Shown here piece by piece: positions 4,603-10,208 of a stretch of DNA of 10,208 nt. Both the position numbers and the translations under genes were made by a program. The first letter of the stretch is position 1. Every line of letters begins with the position of its first letter. A model generated the notes under the pieces. It was not told the origin of the DNA. It was given only the letters and a program-made list of their open reading frames with translations, and did not search any database. This stretch comes from Oscillospiraceae bacterium (GTDB lineage Bacteria; Bacillota_A; Clostridia; Oscillospirales; Oscillospiraceae). Where the stretch lies: assembly GCA_017411905.1 (NCBI GenBank), contig JAFQPB010000007.1, positions 1 to 10,208 on the forward strand, given 5' to 3'.

Positions 4603-5541
4603 TTGAAGAAATTACGGCAAAAATTTGAGCGGTTCTGCTACCGCAATCAACGCATCGGCATTCCCAACCTGATGCTCTTTATTGTCATCGGTAATGCCAT
4701 CGTCTATCTGATGAGCGAAATGGCCAACAATTATGTTCTGTACGATGCCCTTTGCTTTCACCGGGATTTGATCCTGCAGGGACAGGTTTGGCGGCTCGTT
4801 ACCTGTGTCTTTACCAGTGCATTCAGCTACGGGTCTATTATTTTTGTGGCTGTCAGCCTGATCTGCTATTATTCTCTGGGTCGTGCCATTGAAAACCGCT
4901 GGGGTACATTCCGGTTTAATCTTTTCTATTTCTCCGGTCTTTTCCTGACGGAGGCCTTTGTGATGCTTTTCGGTGGGCTGACCTACAACATCGACGGAAC
5001 TCTCTATGTTATGCCCCCGGAGTATTTTGCAGATTTGGGCACCTATTTGAATTTAAGTCTCTTTATCGCTTACGCTACCCTCTACCCCGATACCCACTTC
5101 TTGCTGTTCTTCATTATCCCGGTGAAGGCTTGGATCTTTGCGCTGTTTGACTTGGCAGTCACCTTTTTGGAGGTCTTCAGCCTTCCCCTCGGCTTCTTCC
5201 CCCTGAATTTGTTCCCGCTGGTGGCGCTGGGCAACTATTTCCTGTTCTTTGGTAAGGATGTGCTAAATCTCATCCCTCTTTCTTGGCAGGCCAACGCCCG
5301 GCGGCTGTTCCGGGGTAAGAAAGGCAGAAAGGGCGGTGCTAAAGTCATCCCCTTCCCCTCTGCCGGCTCCTATGAAGCCAGCACCGCTTCTGTAAAAGCC
5401 CCCTACACACACAAATGCACCGTCTGTGGCCGCACAGATATTTCCGACCCCGATTTAGAATTCCGGTACTGCTCCCGCTGTAACGGTTTCCATTGCTATT
5501 GCGAAGACCATATCAATAATCATACCCATATAGACTCGTAG
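4603..5541 (+). CDS. Rhomboid-like membrane protein, probable pseudoprotease, with C-terminal Cys/His tail
   Basis: This 312-residue protein has about six hydrophobic segments (roughly 21-39, 77-95, 105-125, 147-163, 165-186, 192-217). The rhomboid-like hallmarks are QVWRLVTCVFT (61-71) and GRAIENRWGTFRFNLFYFSG (93-112). The catalytic GxSG of active rhomboids, expected in the fourth helix, is absent: the region reads YLNLSLFIAYATLYPD. No obvious catalytic His follows, so intramembrane proteolysis is unlikely. After a basic linker (233-248), residues 270-309 contain Cys272, 275, 290, 293, 298 and 300 plus His297, 303, 307 and 309, a likely cytosolic zinc-binding module. The start is TTG at 4603-4605, set by the site AAAGGAGATGATC ten bases upstream; an ATG inside that site leads only to a short out-of-frame peptide. 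Its function is unknown. Confidence 0.8.
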   Translation: MKKLRQKFERFCYRNQRIGIPNLMLFIVIGNAIVYLMSEMANNYVLYDALCFHRDLILQGQVWRLVTCVFTSAFSYGSIIFVAVSLICYYSLGRAIENRWGTFRFNLFYFSGLFLTEAFVMLFGGLTYNIDGTLYVMPPEYFADLGTYLNLSLFIAYATLYPDTHFLLFFIIPVKAWIFALFDLAVTFLEVFSLPLGFFPLNLFPLVALGNYFLFFGKDVLNLIPLSWQANARRLFRGKKGRKGGAKVIPFPSAGSYEASTASVKAPYTHKCTVCGRTDISDPDLEFRYCSRCNGFHCYCEDHINNHTHIDS

Positions 5542-5567
5542 GGGACGATGCACCATCGAAAGAAAGC

Positions 5568-5746
5568 GTCATCCTGAGCGTGGTGCTCCGCGCAGCGAAT
5601 CAAAATCATAATGATTGCCGGTGGCAATCATACCTTAGCAAAGGCGAAGCGAAGTCGAAGGATCTTCGCACCAACACCTGCTATATATGATCGATAATGC
5701 GCAGTTTCTTCGACTATGGGCTATTAGCCCTTCGCTCAGAATGACA
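5568..5746. repeat. Inverted-repeat intergenic element (copy B, enlarged)
   Basis: The ends GTCATCCTGAGCG (left) and TGTCATTCTGAGCG (right, minus strand) match copy A at 1952-2060, as does the inner arm GCGAAGTCGAAGGATCTTCG. This copy is longer. The left arm contains an extra perfect hairpin, ATGATTGCC (5611-5619) with GGCAATCAT (5623-5631), and the right arm contains the palindrome GGGCTATTAGCCC (5718-5730). It fills most of the convergent gap between the rhomboid-like and deacetylase genes and encodes no credible protein. Confidence 0.7.
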
Positions 5747-5774
5747 CAGGTTTTCAACGGTATGATTAATATCC

Positions 5775-5825
5775 GTCCGCTTGCGGACACCTTAATTGTC
5801 AATTCTCCATTCTCAATTGTCAACT
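5775..5825. repeat. Short hairpin plus AT-rich repeat (copy 2)
   Basis: GTCCGC (5775-5780) pairs with GCGGAC (5783-5788). It is followed by the stretch 5791-5825, which on the minus strand reads TAGTTGACAATTGAGAATGG and then AGAATTGACAATT. This shares the AGTTGAYAATTGA core with the repeat at 253-296. It lies between copy B of the inverted-repeat element and the bidirectional terminator. Confidence 0.5.
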
Positions 5826-5857
5826 AAAAACGCCCTGACCGCGGTCAGGGCGTTTTT
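5826..5857. terminator. Perfect bidirectional terminator
   Basis: A 32-base perfect palindrome, with arm AAAAACGCCCTGACC, centre GC and the inverse arm ending in TTTTT, has A's on one side and T's on the other, so it works in both directions. It starts right after the deacetylase stop codon and can also end rhomboid-gene transcripts. It closes the convergent gap 5542-5858. Confidence 0.9.
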
Positions 5858-5858
5858 A

Positions 5859-7271
5859 TTAGTTCTTTATGGGATGGTGGAAATCGGGGGTATTGTCGGT
5901 GATGGGCAAAAATGTATAGCCGTTATCCAGTGCCCAAACGATAAACTCCTCAATGACCTGCATAGAGTTTTTCTGAATATCGTGCATCAGCACCATACTC
6001 TCGCTGCGCTTTGCAACGCCCTCGATGGTGACTTCCAAAATTCGCTCCGGTGTTGCTTTCTCCGCATCCTCAGAGTTGACATTCCAGTCAAAGTAGCGGT
6101 AGCCCTGCGCCTGCACAGCCTGTGTCAGCCGGGTCATAATGCCTAAGTTGTAATTCTTACTCACCCGGTTACTGCTGCCACCGGGGAAGCGCATAATCGT
6201 GGGATGGTAGCCGACCTGGGCATATACCTTATCGCTCACCGCCTGCAGATCTGCAAAGAAGGCTTCTTCATTGGCGTAAATCTCGCTGTATTCGTGGGTA
6301 TTGGAGTGGAGGCCGATGGTGTGTCCCTCCGCGTCCATCCGTTTCAAAATGTCCATCTTGGAGGAAGAAACCACAAAGAAGGTCGCTTTTACGTTGTACT
6401 TTTTCAGAATATCCAAAAGACCGGCGGTGTAGCTGCCGGGGCCGTCGTCGAAGGTCAGGTAAATAAACTTGCCGTTGCCGTTTACCTTTTTGACCTCTAC
6501 GGTACGGGTAGCGCTTGCTACATTGCCGCAGCTATCCTTTACGGTATAGGTAAGCGTGTAGGTGCCGGCCTTTTTTACATTCACAGTACCGGAAATCTCC
6601 ACCTTATCTGTCAAATCGATTGCGCCGTTATCGATGGCCTTATAGCCCGGCTCCCGGTAGCTTTGGCCTGTGTAGACCGTCACCTTGTCGCTTCCTGTCA
6701 GGGTCAGTACCGGAGGAACCGTATCCTCATAGCGCAGTATCCGCTCCGCAACAGCAGTATTTCCGGCAGTATCTGTGACCGTATAAGTCACTTTTCCGTC
6801 TTCCTCAACACGAATGACACGGTCAGTCACATCGCCCTCTGCTGCATCAATAGCCGTAAAGCCTGCATCCTCGTAGGGAACACCGGGCAGTGTCACCACT
6901 TCCGCACCGCCGGTTAGCGTAATGACCGGTGCTGTCGTATCCCGGACGATGACAGTATAGGTTTTTTCCGCCGTTAGATTTTTATACTTTGCCGAATAAG
7001 TCACGGTATAAGTGCCCGGTGCCTTTGGGTCTATCTCACCCGTCCGGGAAACTGCTACCGCTCTTTTTTCTAACAGCAAAAAGCCGCTCCAGACATAGGC
7101 TTCCCCCTCAGGAAGGGGATCGATGCCTGCCTCTAAATAGATCGTATCCCCATCTGCCACACTTAGTGCCAGCACTTGGGATTTATAAAGCGTCCATCCC
7201 ATCATTCCGAGACCAAGGACCCCAAGGATAACAGCGGCAGCAATTATGAAGTTTAAGGTTTTTCTTTGCAT
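5859..7271 (-). CDS. Membrane-anchored polysaccharide deacetylase with Ig-like repeats
   Basis: This 470-residue protein has an N-terminal signal anchor (about 7-27) and should act outside the membrane. Residues about 38-110 form one beta-rich module, and about 111-181 and 183-261 form two Ig-like repeats (DTTAPVITLTGG; DTVPPVLTLTGS) resembling bacterial DUF5011 modules. A NodB/CE4 catalytic domain fills 268-460. Its motifs are TFDDGP (273-278; Asp275 base, Asp276 metal), HSNTH (322-326; both His metal), RFPGG (361-365), DWNVNSED (395-402) and LMHD (428-431). CE4 enzymes of this layout usually remove acetyl groups from peptidoglycan amino sugars; the substrate here is inferred. The ATG lies six bases after the folA stop, with an AAAAGAGATG Shine-Dalgarno-like site in the folA end. 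It is the last gene of the operon and is followed at once by the terminator. Confidence 0.92.
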   Translation of the reverse strand: MQRKTLNFIIAAAVILGVLGLGMMGWTLYKSQVLALSVADGDTIYLEAGIDPLPEGEAYVWSGFLLLEKRAVAVSRTGEIDPKAPGTYTVTYSAKYKNLTAEKTYTVIVRDTTAPVITLTGGAEVVTLPGVPYEDAGFTAIDAAEGDVTDRVIRVEEDGKVTYTVTDTAGNTAVAERILRYEDTVPPVLTLTGSDKVTVYTGQSYREPGYKAIDNGAIDLTDKVEISGTVNVKKAGTYTLTYTVKDSCGNVASATRTVEVKKVNGNGKFIYLTFDDGPGSYTAGLLDILKKYNVKATFFVVSSSKMDILKRMDAEGHTIGLHSNTHEYSEIYANEEAFFADLQAVSDKVYAQVGYHPTIMRFPGGSSNRVSKNYNLGIMTRLTQAVQAQGYRYFDWNVNSEDAEKATPERILEVTIEGVAKRSESMVLMHDIQKNSMQVIEEFIVWALDNGYTFLPITDNTPDFHHPIKN

Positions 7272-7277
7272 TTTAAA

Positions 7278-7760
7278 TCATCTCTTTTTTCTGTATAAAC
7301 ACATTTGGAAGCTAATACCGTTTTCCTCTCCCTCTGAGAGAACTTCTTTCATTTCCCAATCCGGCATTTCGTCCAAATCAGGAAAGTAGGTATCCGATTT
7401 TGGACAGGCAGAAAGCTTCGTCACATAGGCATTTTCGCAAAAAGGCAGCATCTGCAGATATATACTGCCGCCACCAATGACAAACACCCGCCCGTCTGTC
7501 TGTGTTTCTCTCATTGCTTCCTCGGGGCTGTGGCATACGGTAAAGCCGGGAATATCTATTTCCTGCCGGGTCAGCACAATATTTTTTCTGCCGGGCAGGG
7601 GCTTTTGGCCGGGAAAATCTGCCACCGTTTTTCGCCCGGCGATCACAGCCGCACCACGGGTAGTCTCCCGAAAGAACTTTCGGTCAGCCGACAGTGCTAC
7701 CGGCTGGGTACCGTCACAGCCGATGCCCCAATCAGAATAAACTGCAACAATTAGATCCAT
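7278..7760 (-). CDS. folA: Dihydrofolate reductase
   Basis: This 160-residue cytoplasmic enzyme reduces dihydrofolate to tetrahydrofolate with NADPH. The family features appear in order. MDLIVAVYSDWGIG is the N-terminal strand and substrate loop. SADRKFF has the acidic active-site residue at Asp26. AGRKT (41-45) and LPGRKNIVLTR (55-65) bind NADPH. VIGGGSIY (94-101) is the cofactor glycine motif, and DTYFP (123-127) is near the C-terminus. The length is typical. It starts 14 bases after the thyA stop, and a GAGG overlaps that stop. ThyA produces dihydrofolate, the substrate of this enzyme, which explains the pairing. Confidence 0.95.
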   Translation of the reverse strand: MDLIVAVYSDWGIGCDGTQPVALSADRKFFRETTRGAAVIAGRKTVADFPGQKPLPGRKNIVLTRQEIDIPGFTVCHSPEEAMRETQTDGRVFVIGGGSIYLQMLPFCENAYVTKLSACPKSDTYFPDLDEMPDWEMKEVLSEGEENGISFQMCLYRKKR

Positions 7761-7774
7761 ACTTTACTTTCGCC

Positions 7775-8605
7775 TCAAATCGCCATAGGAATTTCAAAAT
7801 CAAAGGGATGGAACTGATAATTTTCCACCGTAAAGCTGTTTTTTGTGAAGCTGTAAAAATCCGTAACAGACTTATCCAGCGTTACCTTTGGCGCAGCAAA
7901 GCCTTCCTTTTCCAGCATTGCCTTCACCGCTGGGATGTGCCGGTCGTAAATGTGGCAGTCTGCAATGACATGGACAAGCTCACCGGCCTGCAGCCCGGAG
8001 ACCTGTGCCATCATCATAAGAAGCATTGCGTACTGGCACACATTCCAGTTATTCGCCGTCAGCATATCCTGCGACCGCTGATTGAGGATGCCGTTTAAGG
8101 TGTTGCCGGTCACATTAAAGGTCATAGAGTAGGCACAGGGATAGAGGTTCATCTCGTGCAAATCCTCAAAATTATAGATATTCGTGAGGATGCGCCGGGA
8201 TGCCGGATTGTGCTTCAAATCGTAAAGCACCCGATCCACCTGATCGAACTGCCCCTCCTTATACGTATGCTTAATGCCAAGCTGATAGCCATAGGCTTTG
8301 CCGATGGTGCCGTCCTCGCCTGCCCATTCGTCCCATACGTGACTGCCAAGATCACAGATGCGGTTGGACTTTTTCTGCCATATCCACAAAAGCTCATCGA
8401 GAGCCGATTTCCAGTAAGTGCGGCGGAGCGTCATCAGAGGAAACTCCTCCTGCAAATTATAGCGGTTTACCACACCGAATTTTTTTACCGTATGGGCAGG
8501 TGTACCGTCTGCCCAACGGGGGCGCACTTCTAAATCTGTATCGTAAAAGCCGTTCTCTAAAATATCCAAACAGGTCTTTTTGTACAGTTCGTCAGCTATA
8601 CTCAT
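7775..8605 (-). CDS. thyA: Thymidylate synthase
   Basis: This 276-residue cytoplasmic dimeric enzyme methylates dUMP to dTMP with methylene-tetrahydrofolate as carbon and hydride donor. The catalytic Cys157 is in NLYPCAYSM. The dUMP phosphate and base contacts are in NQRSQDM (Arg177, Ser178, Asp180) and NNWNVCQYAM (Asn188). DCHIYDRH (216-223) holds the His/Tyr that contact the sugar. TLRRTYWKSALDELLWIWQ near residues 59-77 is typical of the family. The motif variants (YPCAY, RSQDM) are those of a Bacillota-type ThyA rather than the E. coli form (PPCH, RSCD). The ATG has GGAGGA five bases upstream. It lies 18 bases after the DprA-like gene and 14 before folA. Confidence 0.96.
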   Translation of the reverse strand: MSIADELYKKTCLDILENGFYDTDLEVRPRWADGTPAHTVKKFGVVNRYNLQEEFPLMTLRRTYWKSALDELLWIWQKKSNRICDLGSHVWDEWAGEDGTIGKAYGYQLGIKHTYKEGQFDQVDRVLYDLKHNPASRRILTNIYNFEDLHEMNLYPCAYSMTFNVTGNTLNGILNQRSQDMLTANNWNVCQYAMLLMMMAQVSGLQAGELVHVIADCHIYDRHIPAVKAMLEKEGFAAPKVTLDKSVTDFYSFTKNSFTVENYQFHPFDFEIPMAI

Positions 8606-8623
8606 AATTTTCCTCCGTACAAC

Positions 8624-9511
8624 TTAAAATAAACTTGGTGATTTTATATGTAACCTGTAAAAATCCGCTAAATCATCCATTGCTACTGCCCTTGCGCCAC
8701 GGTCACATAATTCCATTTGTGCTGTGCTACCGTCTGCAAAGCAAAGAACAGGCGACCAGCCTTTTTTTAAATTCTTCTCTGTACCGCTCCAAGTGCCACC
8801 GGTTTTTAGACCGCACTGGGCGACAAATACGCCTGCCGTAGGCAGTGCGTGTATGACCCGATTTCGGCTAATAGCCCGTGGCACGGAAAAGCTGAGATCG
8901 TATCCATCCTCAGAAAGATACAGAGTATTTTTCTCCAGCGGCTGAGACAGCAGCCGGTCTGCCACCACGCTGATGACCTTGCCTCCGTTTGCAAGACAGC
9001 TATCTTGGGCTTCCCTGTCTGCCCCTCGGGCATTGCCGGAAATAAGGGTATAGCCCTGTTGAGCCGCCTGACGGCCTACCTCCCGGGCAAACGCCCGGTT
9101 ATCTTCCAATAGGTTCCGACTGCCAACAAGGGAAACCGCCGGTGTATCCAAAAGGGTCATATCCCCCCGAAACCAAAGATTCGGGGCTTCCAAGCCCAAG
9201 CGTCTGTGAAGCATTTGGGGATAGTCGGTGCTAAGTCGGGTCAGCGGAAAGCAGCCCTGTCGCGCCCCTTGCTTCAGATAATGCATCAGCAGTTCCCGCT
9301 CCTCCAAAAGGCAGAGTATTCGCATTGCCATTTCCCGGTTATAGCCCAAATTCCGCAAATCTTCTTCATCTAATTCCCTGCCGGGAATATCCACTTCCAT
9401 ATTGGAAGCGTTTACGGAAAGGTCACGAAACTGCGCCACAGTCAGCGGCTTTCTTTTCGGGTCTCCGAGCTGACTGGTCAGCAGCAGAAACCCCATCTCC
9501 CGGGCGTTCAA
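8624..9511 (-). CDS. DprA/Smf-like protein (short form)
   Basis: This 295-residue protein has the DprA/Smf Rossmann-like fold (SLOG superfamily). A possible helix-hairpin-helix segment lies at 50-72, YPQMLHRRL at 97-105, VGSRN at 129-133, the nucleotide/ssDNA-loop equivalent SGNARGAD at 158-165, SRNRVIHALP at 215-224 and TGGTWSGTEKNLKKGW at 237-252. True DprA loads RecA onto incoming single-stranded DNA. This protein is shorter, has an unusual glycine loop (GNARGAD for the common GxARGID) and lacks the C-terminal winged-helix domain, so its role in transformation is uncertain. The start is TTG at 9509-9511, with AAAGGAG six bases upstream inside the last codons of the helicase gene. The TTGA junction means that start and stop share two bases, so translation is probably coupled. 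Confidence 0.8.
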   Translation of the reverse strand: MNAREMGFLLLTSQLGDPKRKPLTVAQFRDLSVNASNMEVDIPGRELDEEDLRNLGYNREMAMRILCLLEERELLMHYLKQGARQGCFPLTRLSTDYPQMLHRRLGLEAPNLWFRGDMTLLDTPAVSLVGSRNLLEDNRAFAREVGRQAAQQGYTLISGNARGADREAQDSCLANGGKVISVVADRLLSQPLEKNTLYLSEDGYDLSFSVPRAISRNRVIHALPTAGVFVAQCGLKTGGTWSGTEKNLKKGWSPVLCFADGSTAQMELCDRGARAVAMDDLADFYRLHIKSPSLF

Positions 9512-10208
9512 CGCAGTCTCCTTTTGGGCGGCACAGGCGCTTTTACCACTTCTTCGCTGAGGATGCCGTCATCAGATAAAACCATGGGTTTTACGGTATA
9601 ATTGCTGAATTTTGCAATTTCGTCCAGCTTTGCCTTTTCCGGGAAATTGCCGATAATCGACCAAGCAACGCCCTTTTTCTTGGCGCGGCCTGTTCTGCCG
9701 ATGCGGTGAACGTAATATTCGTTTTCCTCCGGCACATCGAAATTCACCACACACTCCACATCATCCACATCAATGCCCCGGGATGCCACATCGGTGGCAA
9801 TCAAAATAGACAGCTTTCCGTCCCGGAAGGTCTGCATCGTCCTTTCCCGCTGGCTTTGGCGAATATCGCCGTGGATACAGTCGCAATCCGCACCAGCCCT
9901 TCGGAAATCGTCAGAAAGCCGCTGGCACATATGCTTAGTGTTGCAGAAAATAATTACCCGCTCATAGCCTTGGGTTCGAATAAGCCGCAGGGTCGTCTCC
10001 GCCTTTTGCAAGGGAGATACGATAATGCTGTACTGGGCAATATCGGGGCGATCCTCTTTTTTCGGTTCTACGGTGATCTCCACCTCATCGCGCTGATACA
10101 TCCATGAGACCGTCATAACCTCTTGCGAAATGGTAGCGGAAAAGAGGCCTAAATTCTTACGGTTTTTTACCTTTTCAATGATCTTTGTCACATCCTTGAA
10201 AAAGCCCA
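9508..10208 (-). CDS. DEAD-box RNA helicase, C-terminal part (partial)
   Basis: The window edge cuts this gene, so only the last 232 or so residues are seen. The frame stays open from the edge; the first visible residues are GFFKDVTKII, so the GTG at 10191 is internal. Motif III is LFSATIS. The second RecA-like lobe shows RVIIFCNTK (IV), IHGDIRQSQRE, ATDVASRGID (V) and HRIGRTGRA (VI). The protein ends about 50 residues after motif VI with a basic KRRLR. This gives a short tail, as in RhlE/CshA-like core helicases, without a DbpA-type RNA-binding domain. These ATP-dependent enzymes unwind RNA in ribosome assembly and decay; the target is unknown. It is the first visible gene of the operon. Confidence 0.93.
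   Translation of the reverse strand, partial: GFFKDVTKIIEKVKNRKNLGLFSATISQEVMTVSWMYQRDEVEITVEPKKEDRPDIAQYSIIVSPLQKAETTLRLIRTQGYERVIIFCNTKHMCQRLSDDFRRAGADCDCIHGDIRQSQRERTMQTFRDGKLSILIATDVASRGIDVDDVECVVNFDVPEENEYYVHRIGRTGRAKKKGVAWSIIGNFPEKAKLDEIAKFSNYTVKPMVLSDDGILSEEVVKAPVPPKRRLR

Noticed and set aside
1952..5746. CRISPR-like array formed by the related repeats
   Set aside because: The two copies are several kilobases apart, differ in length, and have no regular spacers or cas genes.
5542..5858. Small genes in the convergent gap, such as the 62-codon minus-strand frame at 5635-5823
   Set aside because: The sequence is made of inverted repeats, an AT-rich repeat and a terminator; the open frame follows repeat sequence and lacks a proper start site.
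6204..6917. A long plus-strand open frame of 237 codons
   Set aside because: It is antisense to the Ig-like and NodB domains of the deacetylase gene, which has clear motifs in order. The antisense peptide has no recognisable domain.
8624..10208. A defence island made of helicase and DprA/SLOG-like genes
   Set aside because: The helicase is a DEAD-box RNA helicase of ordinary type and the next genes are thyA and folA; no nuclease, effector or toxin partner is present.

Overview
The window looks like chromosomal DNA of a gut-type Bacillota bacterium, probably class Clostridia and perhaps close to Oscillospiraceae. This is inferred from an S-box (SAM-I) riboswitch ahead of metK, strong Shine-Dalgarno sites with some TTG starts, a tRNA gene with encoded CCA, rho-independent terminators, an IS1182-type transposase remnant and dispersed repeats of a kind I associate from memory with such genomes. 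No database search was possible, so the taxonomy is tentative. Nearly all genes are on the minus strand and most are housekeeping genes.

Layout from left to right. Positions 1-300 hold the broken end of a transposase (+) and two successive hairpin terminators. A small predicted lipoprotein gene (minus) follows, with its own promoter. A tRNA-Ser(CGA) gene (minus) has a near-consensus promoter and its own terminator. An RluA-family pseudouridine synthase gene and a small cysteine-rich protein gene form a translationally coupled pair (TAATG junction). An inverted-repeat element separates this pair from the next operon, metK plus an APH-fold sugar-kinase-like gene. The metK start and the kinase gene sit behind a complete SAM-I riboswitch whose terminator and antiterminator can both be drawn. 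A divergent gene (+) encodes a rhomboid-like membrane protein that appears to lack the protease active site and ends in a Cys/His-rich tail.

After a 317-base convergent intergenic region (a second, larger copy of the inverted-repeat element, a small AT-rich repeat and a perfect bidirectional terminator) comes a long minus-strand operon. In transcription order it encodes a DEAD-box RNA helicase (cut by the window edge), a DprA/Smf-like protein, thymidylate synthase (thyA), dihydrofolate reductase (folA) and a membrane-anchored polysaccharide deacetylase with Ig-like repeats. Gaps are 18 bases or less and one junction overlaps by two bases.

ThyA and FolA form the classical dTMP/tetrahydrofolate cycle: ThyA oxidises methylene-tetrahydrofolate to dihydrofolate and FolA reduces it again. 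MetK makes SAM, and the riboswitch should shut off both metK and the kinase gene when SAM is plentiful. I see no CRISPR array, prophage or obvious defence system. The points most worth a second look are the kinase gene under SAM control, the pseudoprotease-like rhomboid with its metal-binding-like tail, the short DprA-like protein inside a folate/thymidylate operon, and the two dispersed repeat families.
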